DNA of 64,000 nt from Strobilurus pachycystidiatus (GCA_019915135.1 JAHLMK010000027.1:365920-429919), one strand, 5' to 3'; shown: positions 23,135 through 35,934, counted from the first letter of the stretch. Program-made: numbers and translations. The notes: generated by a model from the letters alone, not told the origin.

Positions 23135-24573
23135 TTATCGGCGTCGTAGCTGCTCATACTCGACACAGCTCGGTATCACCTCCTTCTCTATAGCCTTCAC
23201 CTTCTCCCAGTCTGTTCCCAGTCCAAACAACCCCACCTCTGCCTCCCTCCGCCTCTCCTTCTTGTCCAGGCCCCGCCGGCAATCCTGATATAGTTCCGTC
23301 TTGTAGCTCAGTTCCACGTTATATTCAAACTTTGACACGGCAGGTCCTGGTTTCCCAGCGCCGTCCTGTGATTTCTGTTTCGCCAATTCCGGGCCCAAGA
23401 CAGGATGGCTGGTCCATTCCGTAGGGTTGACATAGTATTTGACGCCTAAATCTGCCGTCTGCCGTTCGAATGAGTATCGGGAGGTGCTCGAGAACGCGAA
23501 TCGTGGGTCGGGTACTGGTGCTGTGGTGAACCAGCTTGGTAGGTTGCTTAATATCGACAACGCAAACAATATGATGATAGGCAGGAGCTGTACGAATGTC
23601 GACCGTGTGTCATTGGCAGCAGCTTGTTGGCGGGGAACACCGCCGCCCATACGAGTCGTTCTGAAACCGCCTGGACCAAACGTTGTGGTGAACACTTGGA
23701 AAAGTTAGTACTAGTACACTCGGCCAGTCAACAGATCACACACCAGGTCCCCCACCAAAGCCATTCCCGGCAAAGCCGCCGCCGCCGCCGCCTCCAAAGA
23801 ACATATTGAACAGATCTTCGGGGCTCATTTCGCCGCCATCGAAGCCGCCGCGTGCGAAGCCGCCATTTGAGAAGCCCGACGAGCGCGAGCGCATACCACC
23901 CGAACGATCTTCTGGGTCTGCGCCGCTCTGGTCGTATATTGCCCGTTTCTGCGGATCAGAGAGTACCTGGAAGGCTTTTGATACCACTGAGGCACACGTC
24001 GTCAGATTTTTCGGTAGTAACCACAGATGTTAGGACGCACTTTTGAAGGCCTCATCAGCGCCAGGTGCACCGTTCTTGTCCGGGTGGAGAGCCAGAGCAA
24101 GCTGAGCGAATTGAGTGTAAAGGTAACTGAAGGGGAAGAGTATCACGTACCTTACGATACGCCTTCTTAATTTCGCCTTCCTCGCAGGACTTGGTGATGG
24201 ACAGAATCTCGTAGTATTCCGTCACTTTGCAGCCCCGCACCCGCTTGACGACAGTCAACTGCTCAGCAGTATACTCCCGCTTCTCGCCGCCCATCCCGCC
24301 AGACGTCCCAGTGCTGGCGCCACTACCGGCATTCCGCTGTGACGCCGACGATGTGTTCTTCTCCGTCGCCGACGACGACGATGTGGACGTGGAAGCGCCT
24401 GGAGACCTGGCCTCCGCGGCGTTTATGGATGCCAGCAACGACAGCGCCTCGGGCGTGTCGAACAGCGACATCGACTTTTGCACAAACTTGCGCGCGCCCT
24501 CGTAGTTGCCTTCGTCCCGGCGCCTCTGGGCAATGCCGAGGCAGCGGATGGCCTCATCCTTGTTGCTCTCCAT
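23135..24573 (-). CDS. ER membrane DnaJ protein, DNAJB12/14 type
   Basis: An Hsp40 co-chaperone anchored in the ER with its J domain toward the cytosol; relatives act in ER-associated degradation. Exons 24573-24151, 24101-24041, 23986-23744 and 23694-23135 give about 428 residues. The start [16 protein letters not shown] is the same opening seen in DNAJB12/14 proteins. The J domain (about residues 105-180) has YYEILSI, the HPD triplet in [17 protein letters not shown], and [16 protein letters not shown] Gly/Phe-rich stretch follows ([15 protein letters not shown]), then one membrane helix ([17 protein letters not shown]) and a DUF1977-like luminal tail. It diverges from the F-box gene, with 115 bp between starts. 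Confidence 0.9.
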
Positions 24574-24688
24574 CTCGGACGTGGAAAGAGGGAAAGAATG
24601 ACGACGTGTTAAGGTTAGGGCTTCGGCTCGGACGGGCCGAGTTGCTTGGTAAAGCCAATCTCAGATGCTCAGTGATTCATTCACTTTA
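24574..24688. promoter_or_regulatory. Compact bidirectional promoter, DnaJ / FBXO9-like
   Basis: The two divergent starts are 115 bp apart (91 bp if an earlier in-frame ATG at 24665 is used). Nearly all of both core promoters and 5' leaders must fit here. Confidence 0.5.
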
Positions 24689-26164
24689 ATGCAGCCAGCA
24701 CCGGACTCGGACGAGCTCGCCCGCTTTAGGGCGGAATGGCGCGCAGAAGTCGAGCGCAAAAAGGCCGCCGTCGCTGTCGAGCACAGCGAGGGCAGCAGTA
24801 GACCACTCGAGATACCACTACCCACCCCCGCCGCGGCTTCCAAGGCTGCTGTTGTCTCATCCTACCCCAATGCTCCGCTCTCCTCCACCCAGGGCTCTGC
24901 GCTCGCTGACTATCGTATAGCTGTCGAGCATGAACGGCTTGGGCAGCTTGATGACGCTCTGAAACTGTACCGTATCGCGTTCAGGAAGGATCCCAATGTC
25001 GACCGGGCCTACCATCGCGAGGAAATAATATCCTCTGTTGCTGCGAACAAAGTCCACGTCGAACATCCTCACTCTCACCATCATGATACTTCTGCCCCTA
25101 CGAAGGACACTTCGACGATCCCTGTCGCGACCAAGACCCTCGCCAAGGTGGTGGCTGGCTTTCCAGAGCATTTGACCTTCGATCCAGAGGTGGAGGAAAC
25201 CAACGTCCCACTCAACGTTCTTCCCGATGAGATTCTCGTCAAGATCCTCATGAGACTCGACCCGACTTCCCTAGAACGCTTCGCAGTGGTCAACAGGAAA
25301 GCACGGGTGTTCACCCTTGACTCTGCCATTTGGAGGTGTGTAATTATAACTTATCGTTGGTCGCGTGCGTGCACTCATATCCCTCTAGAGAGCTTGTGAA
25401 CGCCTCGTATAAGCCTCCTCAGTTGCCTGATCGTGCATCATTGGATTCTGTCATCGACCAGTGTCTGCATGACTATCGGAGAGTGTACGTCGAACAGCCG
25501 CGGGTGCGCATGGATGGTGTGTACATATCTGTGTGCCATTATGTGTAGGTCCGCCCGTCCAGACTCAGCGACGCGCGCTGAACACAGACCAGACGTGCGG
25601 GGTTGAGCGAGAATCAGTGGGTCAACGTGTGTATGCCGTTATAGTCTCTTACCAGTGTTGACACGCACTTACACAGATAAACCACTTGATAACATACCAC
25701 CGCTACCTTCGGTTCTTCCCCAACGGCACAGTCATCTCTCTGCGCACCAACGAAGAACATCCTCCAAACGAAATCATCCCCGTACTCAAGCCCAATCTTC
25801 GCATGAAGGTAGGCCTACTCTCTCTCTCTAATTCTGACCTTTCTCATCCAGCTCCTAGGGCCTATTCTTCGGTCGCTGGTCTCTCGTAGACAACACCGTC
25901 TACATCACAAACCTCATGGAAGCCAACGGGCACATCCCAATATCCATCGAGTCGGAGCTCACGGAAGTGGTGTTCACGCACCCAAACACCTTCCGCTATG
26001 TCTTTAGGATGGCGCTGAACTTGAGATCTCGCCCGCTCGGCAGGTGGAACCGACTGGATATTACGGCGTTTGACTCAGTGAACGTTGGCTCCGGGGACAT
26101 CTCGCCTGTCATGACCAAGTCTGAGAGACCGTTCTGGTTCTCGAAAGTGCGCTCGTACGCGTGA
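24689..26164 (+). CDS. FBXO9: F-box protein FBXO9/Hrt3/Pof7 type
   Basis: An SCF substrate receptor with an N-terminal helical repeat. Exons 24689-25335, 25389-25544, 25593-25626, 25677-25808 and 25859-26164 sum to 425 codons in frame. The N-terminus has LARFRAEWRAEVERKK and a TPR/MIT-like helical pair (YRIAVEHERLGQLDDALKLY). The F-box follows at about residues 175-215 (LNVLPDEILVKILMRLDPTSL). The C-terminal family domain contains ITYHRYLRFFPNGTVISL, LFFGRWSLVDNTVYI and LNLRSRPLGRWNRLDI, all typical of FBXO9 and yeast Hrt3. An in-frame ATG eight codons upstream cannot be excluded. Confidence 0.92.
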
Positions 26165-26617
26165 GAGATTTGATGGAGACGCGAGTAGGAGTAGTTAGAT
26201 GTGTGGTGCGTGTATGTATAGATGGTGGCGCAGCTCTTGACTCGGGAGTGGTCCTACCAGGCAATGGTTGCCATTTGTATGATCAGACTAGTTTTCATGG
26301 CAGGAAATCCACACCAAACGAACGGCTGGACCAAGACAAGACATCGAATCGGGCAAGATACTAGATAGGTTTGTTTTGTAACGCTTCTGTCTACAGGATG
26401 ATTTCCGGAGTTTAAGATGGAGAATAAGATGGGATAGAATAGTGAACCGGGCCACACTCGTATTGAGGTCCATCTAGTAAAGATAGGATGGGCAGAAATA
26501 AGGAGACCGAGAGGTCTTCTCCTAGCGATGATGTGGGTGAGATCAGTTGACGCGGAGAGAACGTCGAGTTGAAGTTCCAGTCGCGATTGGATGAGCATCA
26601 TCGCGTGTTGTCTCAAG
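26165..26617. other. Convergent intergenic region
   Basis: About 450 bp between the F-box and glutaminase stops; nothing coding was recognised. Confidence 0.45.
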
Positions 26618-27515
26618 TCAAGGCGAGCCTCCGCCTAGCACACAGTGTCTAATGAAATAGTCATGGAACCGGTCGTCTTGAGTCAATTCCGGGTGGAAAG
26701 TTGTGAGCATGTGAAGTCCTTGTCGGAGGGCCACGATAGTTCTAGGGTCGTCCTGGTCAAGATCCGATAGTGAGGGCGGTAATAGATGAGGGGGAAGGCG
26801 CGCAATGACTTGGATGGCGGAATCCTCCGAGGACGGATTCAGCTCAAGCACGACCTGCGAGTCTACAGTTAGAGCCCATCTATTTCTCGATATACAGATA
26901 GGATGATACACACAGGCGCTCTGATGAAGATCCCCATGAACGGACGCGTTGGATCATCCATTCCCTCAATTTGCAGAGGGACCTCGAATGACTCTGTCTA
27001 TATACTCATCAGCACCACACCGAAGAGGCCGGAAAACACGCCACATACCTGAGATCCCCATCCATTCCGGGCTATAGATATCGTTATACCGCCAAGGAGT
27101 TCTTGTCCTCCCTTCTTGGCGCCCACAACGGACTGCGACATGAGGATAGCACCCGCACAGGTTCCCCACACCGGCTTGGTCTTGATAAACTCTCGTAGTG
27201 GGTCAAGGAGTCCGGAACGCTGCGCTACGAGAGCCATTGTGGTGGATTCTACCGACAGAGGGTGAGTGAGTAGATGTATTTATGTATAGAGCGCTGAGCG
27301 TACCTCCGCCTGGAATGACGAGCGCGGTACAATTGGCGAGATCCGCTGGTGTACGGACTAGGACGACATCGAGCTGTTCGGGCAAGGATAACCGCTGGAT
27401 GGCGGCTTTGTGTTCGGCGAACGCTCCTTGGAGGGCTTGGGCCATGATCAGGATCAAAGCAAGAGTTCGAATGAATAGGGTATTCACCTAAGATACCGAC
27501 AACCTGATTCGACAT
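26618..27515 (-). CDS. SNO1: Pyridoxal 5'-phosphate synthase glutaminase subunit (PdxT/Sno1)
   Basis: A class I glutamine amidotransferase that releases ammonia from glutamine for the Snz/PdxS synthase in vitamin B6 biosynthesis. Exons 27515-27488, 27435-27304, 27248-27049, 26997-26914 and 26854-26618 give 226 residues, normal for PdxT. Diagnostic blocks all appear across splice sites: VGILALQGAFAEH, IPGGESTTM, PVWGTCAGAILMS with the nucleophilic cysteine, and a C-terminal FHPELTQDDRFHDYF holding the His and Glu of the triad. The partner synthase gene is not in the window, unlike the paired SNZ/SNO arrangement of some yeasts. Confidence 0.93.
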
Positions 27516-27863
27516 GGGGAAAGGGAGAAGAACAAATCGCGATCGGAATCCGAGTCACGCTCGCGGATCGTCTAAATCTAAAATCGGACTGTAGCCCCGG
27601 AAGAATTCCAATTGACTTCTTGCAGGAGATGCAGGGAGTTCGGTGGCGGACATTCAGAGCCAAGAAAGATGCGAATGATTGTACATCTGAATGTCGATTT
27701 CTTTGACTGAGTCTGGACCACCCTTCTTGTAGTACTTCCACAACCACTACTGTACGGCTAGAGTAGAAATCTTGGTGAAGAAGACGATGACTGTCAGATT
27801 CTGACACCGAAGACGCGCTATGAGTAGCAGTAGCAGTATGCAATATGCAGAAAACAGGATATT
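27516..27863. other. Intergenic region between SNO1 start and NUG1 stop
   Basis: About 350 bp, tandem orientation on the minus strand. It should contain the NUG1 3' region and the SNO1 promoter. No gene was recognised. Confidence 0.45.
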
Positions 27864-29736
27864 TCATGCCATGAATGTAAAAGCCAAATCCTCTCCGTCA
27901 ATCTCCATCGCCCCATCAACTCTACCCAACGCCTTATCCTTCATCCTAGCCAGCTTGCGCTCCCTCTTCCTCTCCTTCTTCATGTTACCACGATTCATCG
28001 GATTCTTCGCTGCAATATGCGTATCATCCAACAGCGCATCTTTCACCCTCCGCTGCCTCTTCGTTTGTCTTATTTCGTTTGGCGGTGTTGCTATATCCAT
28101 GGCATCCGGTGGGGGTACTGGGGACGGGGAGCGGGCGTGCTTTCCTAGACTCTGTCTCCGCGTCCCGCTGCCCAACCGCTCCTCCACCTGCATGTCGGGT
28201 TCGTCAAACTCCTCTTGCGCATCGTAGAACACATCCTCTTCCATGGCGTCGTCTTCCCCGAACGCGCCTGCATCGGCGGCACCGAACAGAGCACCGGAAT
28301 CTAGGCCGGGGAGGGTGAAGGGTTTGGAGAACTCGGCGAGGATCTGAGCTTGGCCGACGTTCTCGGCACCAGGGCGAATCTCATCGTTGGCGACTGTAGC
28401 GAGCATTGTCAGATGAGGAAAAGTTAGAAAAAGAGTGACGTACGCCGTGAAGGTATTTGGGATGGATGGATGGCAGGTGGTTCGCTGAAGTAACGAATCT
28501 TCTGGTGATTCCAATCGTTCAGAACGTGGCGGGCAGCCGATATCAGATCCGGTGTGCCACCCTGTTAACATGAGGATACAAAACGAACTTTATGTACTCA
28601 TGACATACTTTGAGCAATCGCCCACTCTTCAATGCGAGCATAGTGGCAAACTCAAGTGTGCTTCCAAATTCTGGGAGATCATACAATTTCTGGATCGTCT
28701 CCCGTGGCGTCCGTGCCAAAATTTGTTCCACTAGATTAGGTCAGAAACAATGTCCATCAGGCAAAGAGCGAGGGCATACCAACTGCAAGAGGATCCTCCA
28801 TATCCTCGACCTTCAGGACATTCCGTAGTAGGATGCTGCCCTTGCTGCTCTCGCCCTTTTCTTGGAAATCTTCTTCGTCAAACACGACACCAGGAGAGTC
28901 AACGATGCGCATTCCCCGCTCGAGCTGTATCGATTGGAGCTCTTTGGTGTGACCGGCCTGCGCTGCAACAGCGCAAACCTTGCTCCGTTTCAGCGAATTG
29001 ATGAGACTGCTCTTGCCGACGTTAGGATAGCCAACGACGCCGACAGTAACGCTCCCTGTCTTCGGCTTGTAGGCCTTTAGTAATTTCATCAAAGCCGGAG
29101 CGGTAGAGGTGTATTTCCCAGATGATGAAGATGTTGAGGGTGCACGGAAGGGTAGAGTGGGTGTTGAATGTCGTAGATGGGTTAGCCATGCTTGCGCATT
29201 GGACTTGGGAATGAGGTCTGGCTGTTCATTAGACCAGAAATTGAGAAGGGGTCCTGCAACTTACCAACTTTGTTGAGAACGAACACTAATGTCTTGTCGT
29301 GTCTACGGACTTCCTCCTCGACAAGTCGACTTCTGCAACCCTCCGGATCTCGTGCATCAAGAACGAGTACCACGATGTCACTCTGTTCGATGACTTTGTG
29401 CAGTGTACGCAGATAGTATTTCCGTAATTGCTCTTTCGTTTTCGTGGTGCCCGTTGCGCTTGAGGAAGGTTCGTCGTCGATCTGCAGAGCCAGAGTCTCG
29501 AGCGTAGGTTCTGCAGCCATTACAGCATCGCCGTCAGTGGGTTGGCCCATCATCTTCTTGGCATTGTGAAGCCGCTGTTTCTCAGCATTGCGATCTTTGA
29601 GGTTAGGTAGCCGAGGAATGCCGGGATCTTTTTTGAGTTCTGCAAGAAATTGAGAATATAATCGAATAAATAATGGCCGCCACACACTCGACTTTTGGGG
29701 TACTGCGACCTTCTTCGTCTTCGTGCGGCCCATCAT
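27864..29736 (-). CDS. NUG1: Nucleolar circularly permuted GTPase, Nug1/nucleostemin family
   Basis: A GTPase needed for 60S ribosomal subunit maturation in the nucleolus and nucleoplasm. The start is the paired Met at 29736 (MMGRTKTKK). A first intron joins VPQKS to KLKKDPGIPRLPNLKDRN. The G motifs come in permuted order, the mark of the YlqF/YawG group: G4 NKVD across an intron, then G1 GYPNVGKSS, then G3 DSPGV. The block YYLRTLHKVIEQSDIVVLVLDARDPEG is very typical. The C-terminal half is acidic and then basic (MKKERKRERKLARMKDK), fitting nucleolar targeting. Another Met three residues later is possible as start. It diverges from the NTO1-like gene, 121 bp between starts. Confidence 0.91.
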
Positions 29737-29857
29737 GACAATCAAGCAGAGAGAAACAAAGGCTGATCGCAAAAAGTGATCGGTTCCAAAATATCGGAAC
29801 CCTAACCTTACCCTCGCACCACCACCATCCCATGCCCCGCTGAGGTGCCCGCTCTCA
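29737..29857. promoter_or_regulatory. Compact bidirectional promoter, NUG1 / NTO1-like
   Basis: 121 bp lie between the divergent start codons. No TATA box is evident. Confidence 0.5.
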
Positions 29858-32800
29858 ATGGCCCGCGGGAACACACGTCAATCGGAGTCGGTGGCGCCGC
29901 CAACCCAGCCGCCTCTTCCCGAAGTCAAGGTCGTCCAGGTCGACACGAGCAACTTCCCCAACGGCGTCCACGACAAGCAGATGAAGGCCTATGGATGTAC
30001 GCGCTCACACTGCTCTGCCTCGAGAACTTGGGTCTAACATACGCCCATAGTCAACGATCTCACGCCATACGCACGTCCGGACCACTATGTGCGCTATATC
30101 GGTGCGTCCTTCGCGGTGTACACGACCGGACTGCTGACGGGCACTTCAGAACCACTCGACATTGACCTGTCGCGACAGGTGGAGTACGACATGGACGAGC
30201 AAGGTGAATGTGGCGTGATCTTGTCCGTGTTTGACTGCTCACGGGTTATAGACGAGGAGTGGCTGCTGGCAGTAAACGCCGAGCGCAAGCAGCAACAGAT
30301 CAACACGGTTTCGTACGAGGTTTTCGAAGTCATCATGGACCGAATCGAAAAGGAATACTTTGAGGTGGTGCGTGGCGCGGCGCCCTTGCGCGATAGCTGT
30401 CCTTGACCTATCGCATCCAGAGCAAACACCTGCCCAAGCCTACCATGGAAATCTCCGAAGACTCTCCTTGCGCAATCTGCGACGACTCTGAAGGCGAAAA
30501 CTCCAATGTCATCGTGTTCTGCGACGGATGCAATCTGGCCGTACACCAAGGTGGGGATTGGTCATCTACCCCGCAATGGCTCTGACGATCGTCCAGAGTG
30601 TTACGGTGTGCCCTATATCCCCGAAGGACAATGGCTCTGTCGGAAATGCAAAGTCTCTCCTTCTCATCCCGTCGATTGCATATTGTGTCCCAACGAAGGC
30701 GGCGCGTTCAAGCAAACGGATGCTGGCGACTGGGTCCATCTACTATGTTTCTTCTGGACTCCCGGATGCGCGTTCGAAAATCAGGGGACGAAGGAGCCTC
30801 GCAACATCACCGGAATCGACCCGAAACGCTACAAGCTGAAATGCTATATCTGCGGTCTCAGCGGGAAAGAACACGGTGCCTGCATACAATGCCGCAAACA
30901 GTCTTGCTCCCTGGCCTACCATATTACCTGCGCGCGCAAATGGAAGCTTCTGTTGCCTATGAAGGGCGGCCCCGACTTGTTGTCATTCTGCCACCAACAT
31001 ATTCCCGTCAGTATGCTCTCTCTACGTGCAGACTCATACTAACAGACCACCAGGAAGATTACAAGGAGGCTCACTTGCAAGCTCGGGCCGCAATTGAGGA
31101 TAACGAGGACGCCGGCCAATCCGAAGACAAGGCTGCTCGGGCGTATGCTAAAACATACGAAGCTTCAGCCCCAGTCGTACCTTGGATCATAGCTGACAGA
31201 ATAACACAGTATATCGGCCGCATTGCGATTCGCAAGAAGCAAGAATTCGTGATGGCTGTATGCAAATACTGGAGCCTGAAGAGAGAACATAGACGTGGCG
31301 CACCTCTCCTCAAACGTCTGCACATGGAGGCATGGCCGGCCAATGCGCAGGATCATCTGGATACGAAGGAGAAGCAAGAACACAAACTCAAGGTCCGTTG
31401 TCAATGCCTCTTGTTGTAACATCGGAATTTACTCCCAGCTATGTAGCTGCTCCAAGGCCTCCGAAAAGATCTTCATAGAGCCAGGGACATCGCAGAATTG
31501 GTTCGGAAACGCGAAAGTCGCAAGCTGCGCCAAATACGCATCGTACACGACGTTGTCTCTCGCGCTATCTTCGCCCATGAACCTGTGTTGCGTACTACAT
31601 TCGCGCGGATTACAGCGTAATGAATCTATATTTCGTCCATTCGCCTACTGAAGATCTTCGCAGAATGGACAGGGTGCACAACCACTTCCAAAACCCAGTC
31701 TCGAAGCTGCACCTGCCCGACTACTTCGATATCATCAAGAAACCGATGTGTTGGAAATTCATTCAGGAAAGATTGGATAGACACGAATATTGGGATGTAC
31801 AGTCTTTCAAAGTGATTTCCTGCTTCTATCGTTGCTGTCTAGTCCTGATCACTGTTTCTTTAGGACGACATTGCTCTTGTGTGCCAGAATGCCAAGACCT
31901 ATAATGCGCCAGGAACGACCCATTATCGTACTGCTGATAGGATTGAGGGGCAACTCCCCACACATTTCCAAGCTCTGGACGCCTTTCGTACCGTCCACGC
32001 GGAGAACACAGAGGCAGTCATCAAGGAGGAAACGAAGGGAGATCTCGATGAACGTGATTCCGAGTTTCAGCCCACAGAAGTTGGAGACCTCGAACCACAC
32101 ATCGACGTCTTGCATATGCTGTACTCCGCGACTTCAATCCAAGAAGGGGTCGAGTATATTATCGACAAAGATCCTGTAAGCTCACTATTCAACTTCGAGC
32201 TGGGACAGATCAAAGCACCGCCACCCCCTCCAACGCCCCCGCCAGCGCCTCCCAAGCGGGACAAGAAAGGGAAGTCCAAGTCCTCGAAGTCGCACAAGAA
32301 GAAGGAGAAGCCAGCGCCAGCGCCAGAGTTAGCAGCGGAGATTACTCAGCAGCAACTCGATAGTGCGCCTGGCTTCCGTGCACCGAGTACGTCGACGTCG
32401 AAGAGCCGGCATCGCAAGTCCAATACGAGCGATCCGGAGGACAATCAAGTGCCGTGGGCGGGACAGTCTGCGGTTCCCAAGCTTTCGGACAAGATCGAGG
32501 GCCTGGATTCTTTCCGGCACTTCGACTCTGGTTGGATTCTCCCCGAAGGGTCTTCGAGAAGGAAGACTTCGGGTGTGCCGTCGATCTCTCAAGCTCCACC
32601 GGCGCGGCCTCCAGCAAAGAAGCGCAAGGGTATGTGTTTCCGCGGTTGCATCGAAGCTGAAAGTCGCTGACAGCCACATCATAGTTTCGAAGAAGAAATC
32701 GGTGTCTCTGACGGTTTCAGATTTCAGACAGAACTCGAGCGTTGTTCCAGATGTGGCTGATGTGGATGGACAAGCGGACGAAGAGGTAGAGCAAGATCAA

Positions 32801-35756
32801 GCAATGCCCGAGTCATCGTCGACTTTTCTTCAGGCTGGCGAAATGGTGGACGTTGAAAGGGAAGGCTCAAGGGATGTCGACATGGAGGAAGAACCGATGC
32901 GTGACTCGTCGCTTGTCCCTATCGAGGCAGAGGTGGCGAGAGAAAGCTTGAGCGCTGTTCGGGATTTGGACGCCGCTGAGCAATCGATGCGCCACTCGTC
33001 GGTCACACCGACTGAGGCAGAGGTGGATAGAGAAGTTCGGGATCTGGACGCCGCAGATCAATCGACGCGCGACTCTTCGTCTGTATCTGTTGAGCAAGAT
33101 CCAATTGAAGAGGAAGAGCCCAGTGGTCCGTTCTGATTTTTCTGTTCGTCTACGGGCCTGACCTTCATCCTACAGATCGGTCATCTCAGATTCTTCAAGG
33201 AACTGAGCCGCAATCTCCTGGCGAACTAGCGATGCAGGATGTGATTCCAGACGTGAACATGGAGGATGAAGATGAAAGTTCGGTGGAGATTCCAGCAGCT
33301 GAACAGGAAAAGCTTGAGCCCTCGATATCCCCTTCTGAGGTAGATAGCATTCCAGACGGAGAGGCTTCGGCAGGCGGCGGAGAGGTGCCGGATGAGCATA
33401 TGGCAGTCGACGCTGCTGGCGCGTCCGAGATAGAGAGCGACGACGGTGTCGCGGCAGAGGCAGCAGAGCCCTCAGTTCAACCGCAGGCATCTCACAGCGA
33501 GGTGCTGCAAGACACAGACGCGGTCAGTGTTGAGCCGGACATGCCGGAGCTGCCGGGCGGAGAAGAGGGGCCCTTGGATCAGACCGCCGGCCTCAGCCGA
33601 GGGTCCTCTCTTGCTCCATCACCGTCGCCTTCGAAAAAATTTTCCTCGTCCTTTGGGCCCGAGATTCCAGCCGCTCCTTCCACGCCCGAGTCATCCAAGC
33701 TCGAGATCGACACTTTCCCGCCCATGGCCGACACTGACACTGCCCTGCCGCCTGCAGACGTCGCGCCCACTGTCGACGCGTCGGTTTTACCGGAGGTCGC
33801 GGCATCTGAAGAGCCTGCTCCCGCTCCAGCGGTCACCGAAGGCGCCCCCGACGCGTCAAAAGATGCAGAGCAGCCGCCTCCTTTGACTGCCACCGATGTT
33901 CCCGCTGAGAACCCGCCTACGCCGCCTTCCGCCCCCGACACGGTAGTTGCCGGCGAGATAACGCCTGACGAGGCAGTCAATACAAAGCTGACAGAGGCAC
34001 ATGATCAAGAAGACGCGGAGATGCCTTCAGAGACGACTGTACCCAAGGGCCCCAACGACCTTCCCACCGACTCTACAGCACCCGCAGAGCCGGCGCCCGT
34101 TCCTGCTGCAGATGAGGTGCCTCCAGCTGATTCTGTTCCTCCCGTTGACGCGATCCCCTCTACGGAAGACGTGCCCGCCGTGGACGATGCCACCACTGCC
34201 GACGCTGTTTCATCTGCAGAGGCCACTTCTGCCGACCCTGCACCTGCTGAACCTTCACCCATGGAGGTCGACGCGCCAACAGAGACTGCCAAAGAGCCTT
34301 CCGCCGCTGACGATGACGCGCCTGGCATCGAAGTCGTTGCCCCAACCGTGGCTCCCACCGATTCCACCGCCTCTCCAAAGGCTGCACCTCCCGCCGCACC
34401 GGATCCCGCCGCCCCAGTGACGGAAGACCTAGCTGACGCAGATCTCGCCGATGCTTCTGGCGAGGAGGATGACGGCGAGGGTGACGAGGAGCCGTCACTC
34501 ACAATTGAGGAAGTGCGAGCGAAGAATCCCGGCAGGATTGTCACCCTATCCAATGGAACATACATCATCACGGAAATCGTAACTGCCGAATCTCGTCGCC
34601 AGAAAGGCTTGCAGAGGAAGGCTTCGACATTGGACAAGAAGAAGGAGAAGGTCGCGGAGCGCGGTACGTTCCCCGAAGGCACCAGAATTGAAAGCGGCAC
34701 TCTGGGTATGTTGTTGATTTGATGTCCAAAGGTTCTTGCCATCTGACCTTTATCTCTAGTTTGGGCTTTAGTCCGTGAGTTCTGCATGGTCCTTTAGGGT
34801 CTTCATCTTCTCACATTCTTCCAGAGTCGCATCCATGGTATCCAGCTGTTGTTCATGATGACGACGTCGTCGGGGTACCAACATCAGTCATCAAACAGTT
34901 CCGTAAGTCTACCAACAAGCATACACCTCATATCGTCAGATTCTACGACGAGAAGATAACATGGTAAGATCGTGAACAGTATGGGCTTCTATGTAGCGCT
35001 GACATCGCTCCAGGGGTGTTTGTGGCCTGAATTGCCTGCGCCAATTGGGCGAGATCAAAGGTCAGTCTTTGAGCTATGCCCAAGATTGCGGTCGCCAACG
35101 AAAAATGTAGAGTTGGACGATTTGATGCTGGCCCAAGACAAAAACAAGGGAGGCAAGCCTATTCCAGCACACCGGAAAAAAGATATTCAGCAAGCTTACA
35201 AGTGAGTTGCTTTCCAAGTCTGATCTAATTTGTTTAACCGCGCGTCAGCCGTGCTATCGATGACAAGGAAAGTGAGAATGAGGACGGGCCGAAGGAAGAT
35301 GCTGTTGCAGGAGATCAACCGGAAGCTGGAGATCAACCGGAAGCTCCTCCCGCGGAAGGAGAGGTAGAGCCAGCTACAGATGCGCCGGTCAAACCCAAGC
35401 GTAAGGGCAGGAAGAGCGGCGCCAAGGCTCCCAAGGTTGACGGAGAAGACACTACACCGGCCAGTGATCTGGATGCAGAGAAGCAAACTCCCAGCGCAGC
35501 GCCGAAGCAGGGGAAGAAGCGTGGCCGCAAGCCAAAGGCTGCTGTCGATGTCGATGAGGCAGCGATGGATGTTGACGCACCGGCCCAGGACGCTAGCACG
35601 AGTACGAGTGCGAGGCCATCACGGAAGCGCAAAGCTCGCGCGTCGAGTGCTGCACAGGTTGAGAACGACGTTGATGGCGATGGCGAGGATGAAGTGGAGG
35701 AGAAACTGCCTGCGAGGAAGAGGCAGAAGTCCGCCAAGGCCAAAGCTGCCGAGTGA
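29858..35756 (+). CDS. NTO1: BRPF/Nto1-like chromatin reader (Epl1-PHD-ePHD-bromo-PWWP)
   Basis: A scaffold subunit of a MYST-type histone acetyltransferase complex (NuA3 in yeast, MOZ/HBO1-BRPF in animals). Some 15 exons can be joined in frame. Domain order: an Epl1-like segment ([17 protein letters not shown], then DEEWL), PHD1 ([30 protein letters not shown]), a zinc knuckle and extended PHD ([35 protein letters not shown]), and a bromodomain ([28 protein letters not shown]). A long acidic Pro/Ala-rich linker of about 800 residues follows. A PWWP module comes next ([28 protein letters not shown]). The tail has an AT-hook core (KKRGRKPKA). Yeast Nto1 lacks the PWWP, so the layout is nearer animal BRPF1. 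The long linker leaves some chance of two genes, but exon phases run through it cleanly. Confidence 0.87.
32880..33100 (+). repeat. Degenerate tandem repeat inside the NTO1-like linker
   Basis: Three imperfect copies of a unit of about 80-105 bp encode variants of [26 protein letters not shown] and [11 protein letters not shown], with copies of [10 protein letters not shown] between them. DNA similarity between copies is visible (for example gacgccgctgagcaatcgatgcg and gacgccgcagatcaatcgacgcg). This suggests recent internal duplication. Confidence 0.75.
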
Positions 35757-35934
35757 TTTATTTGTGTATCATTGACTTCTTGAATCTCTTACTCTTATTC
35801 CTATGTTGTCTACTTGTATCTTCTATATACTATTCGTTTACTGTACCTCTATGTCGAATTTTGTGATGAATTTGCCCTGTGTCGATCATCATGCATCTAA
35901 ATTTGGCGATTGAATTTTGCTCTCCTCCATCATC

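Noticed and set aside
34900..34950. Intron inside the PWWP region at a GTAAGT string
   Set aside because: Reading through gives [12 protein letters not shown], a proper PWWP strand pattern; splicing there breaks the frame.
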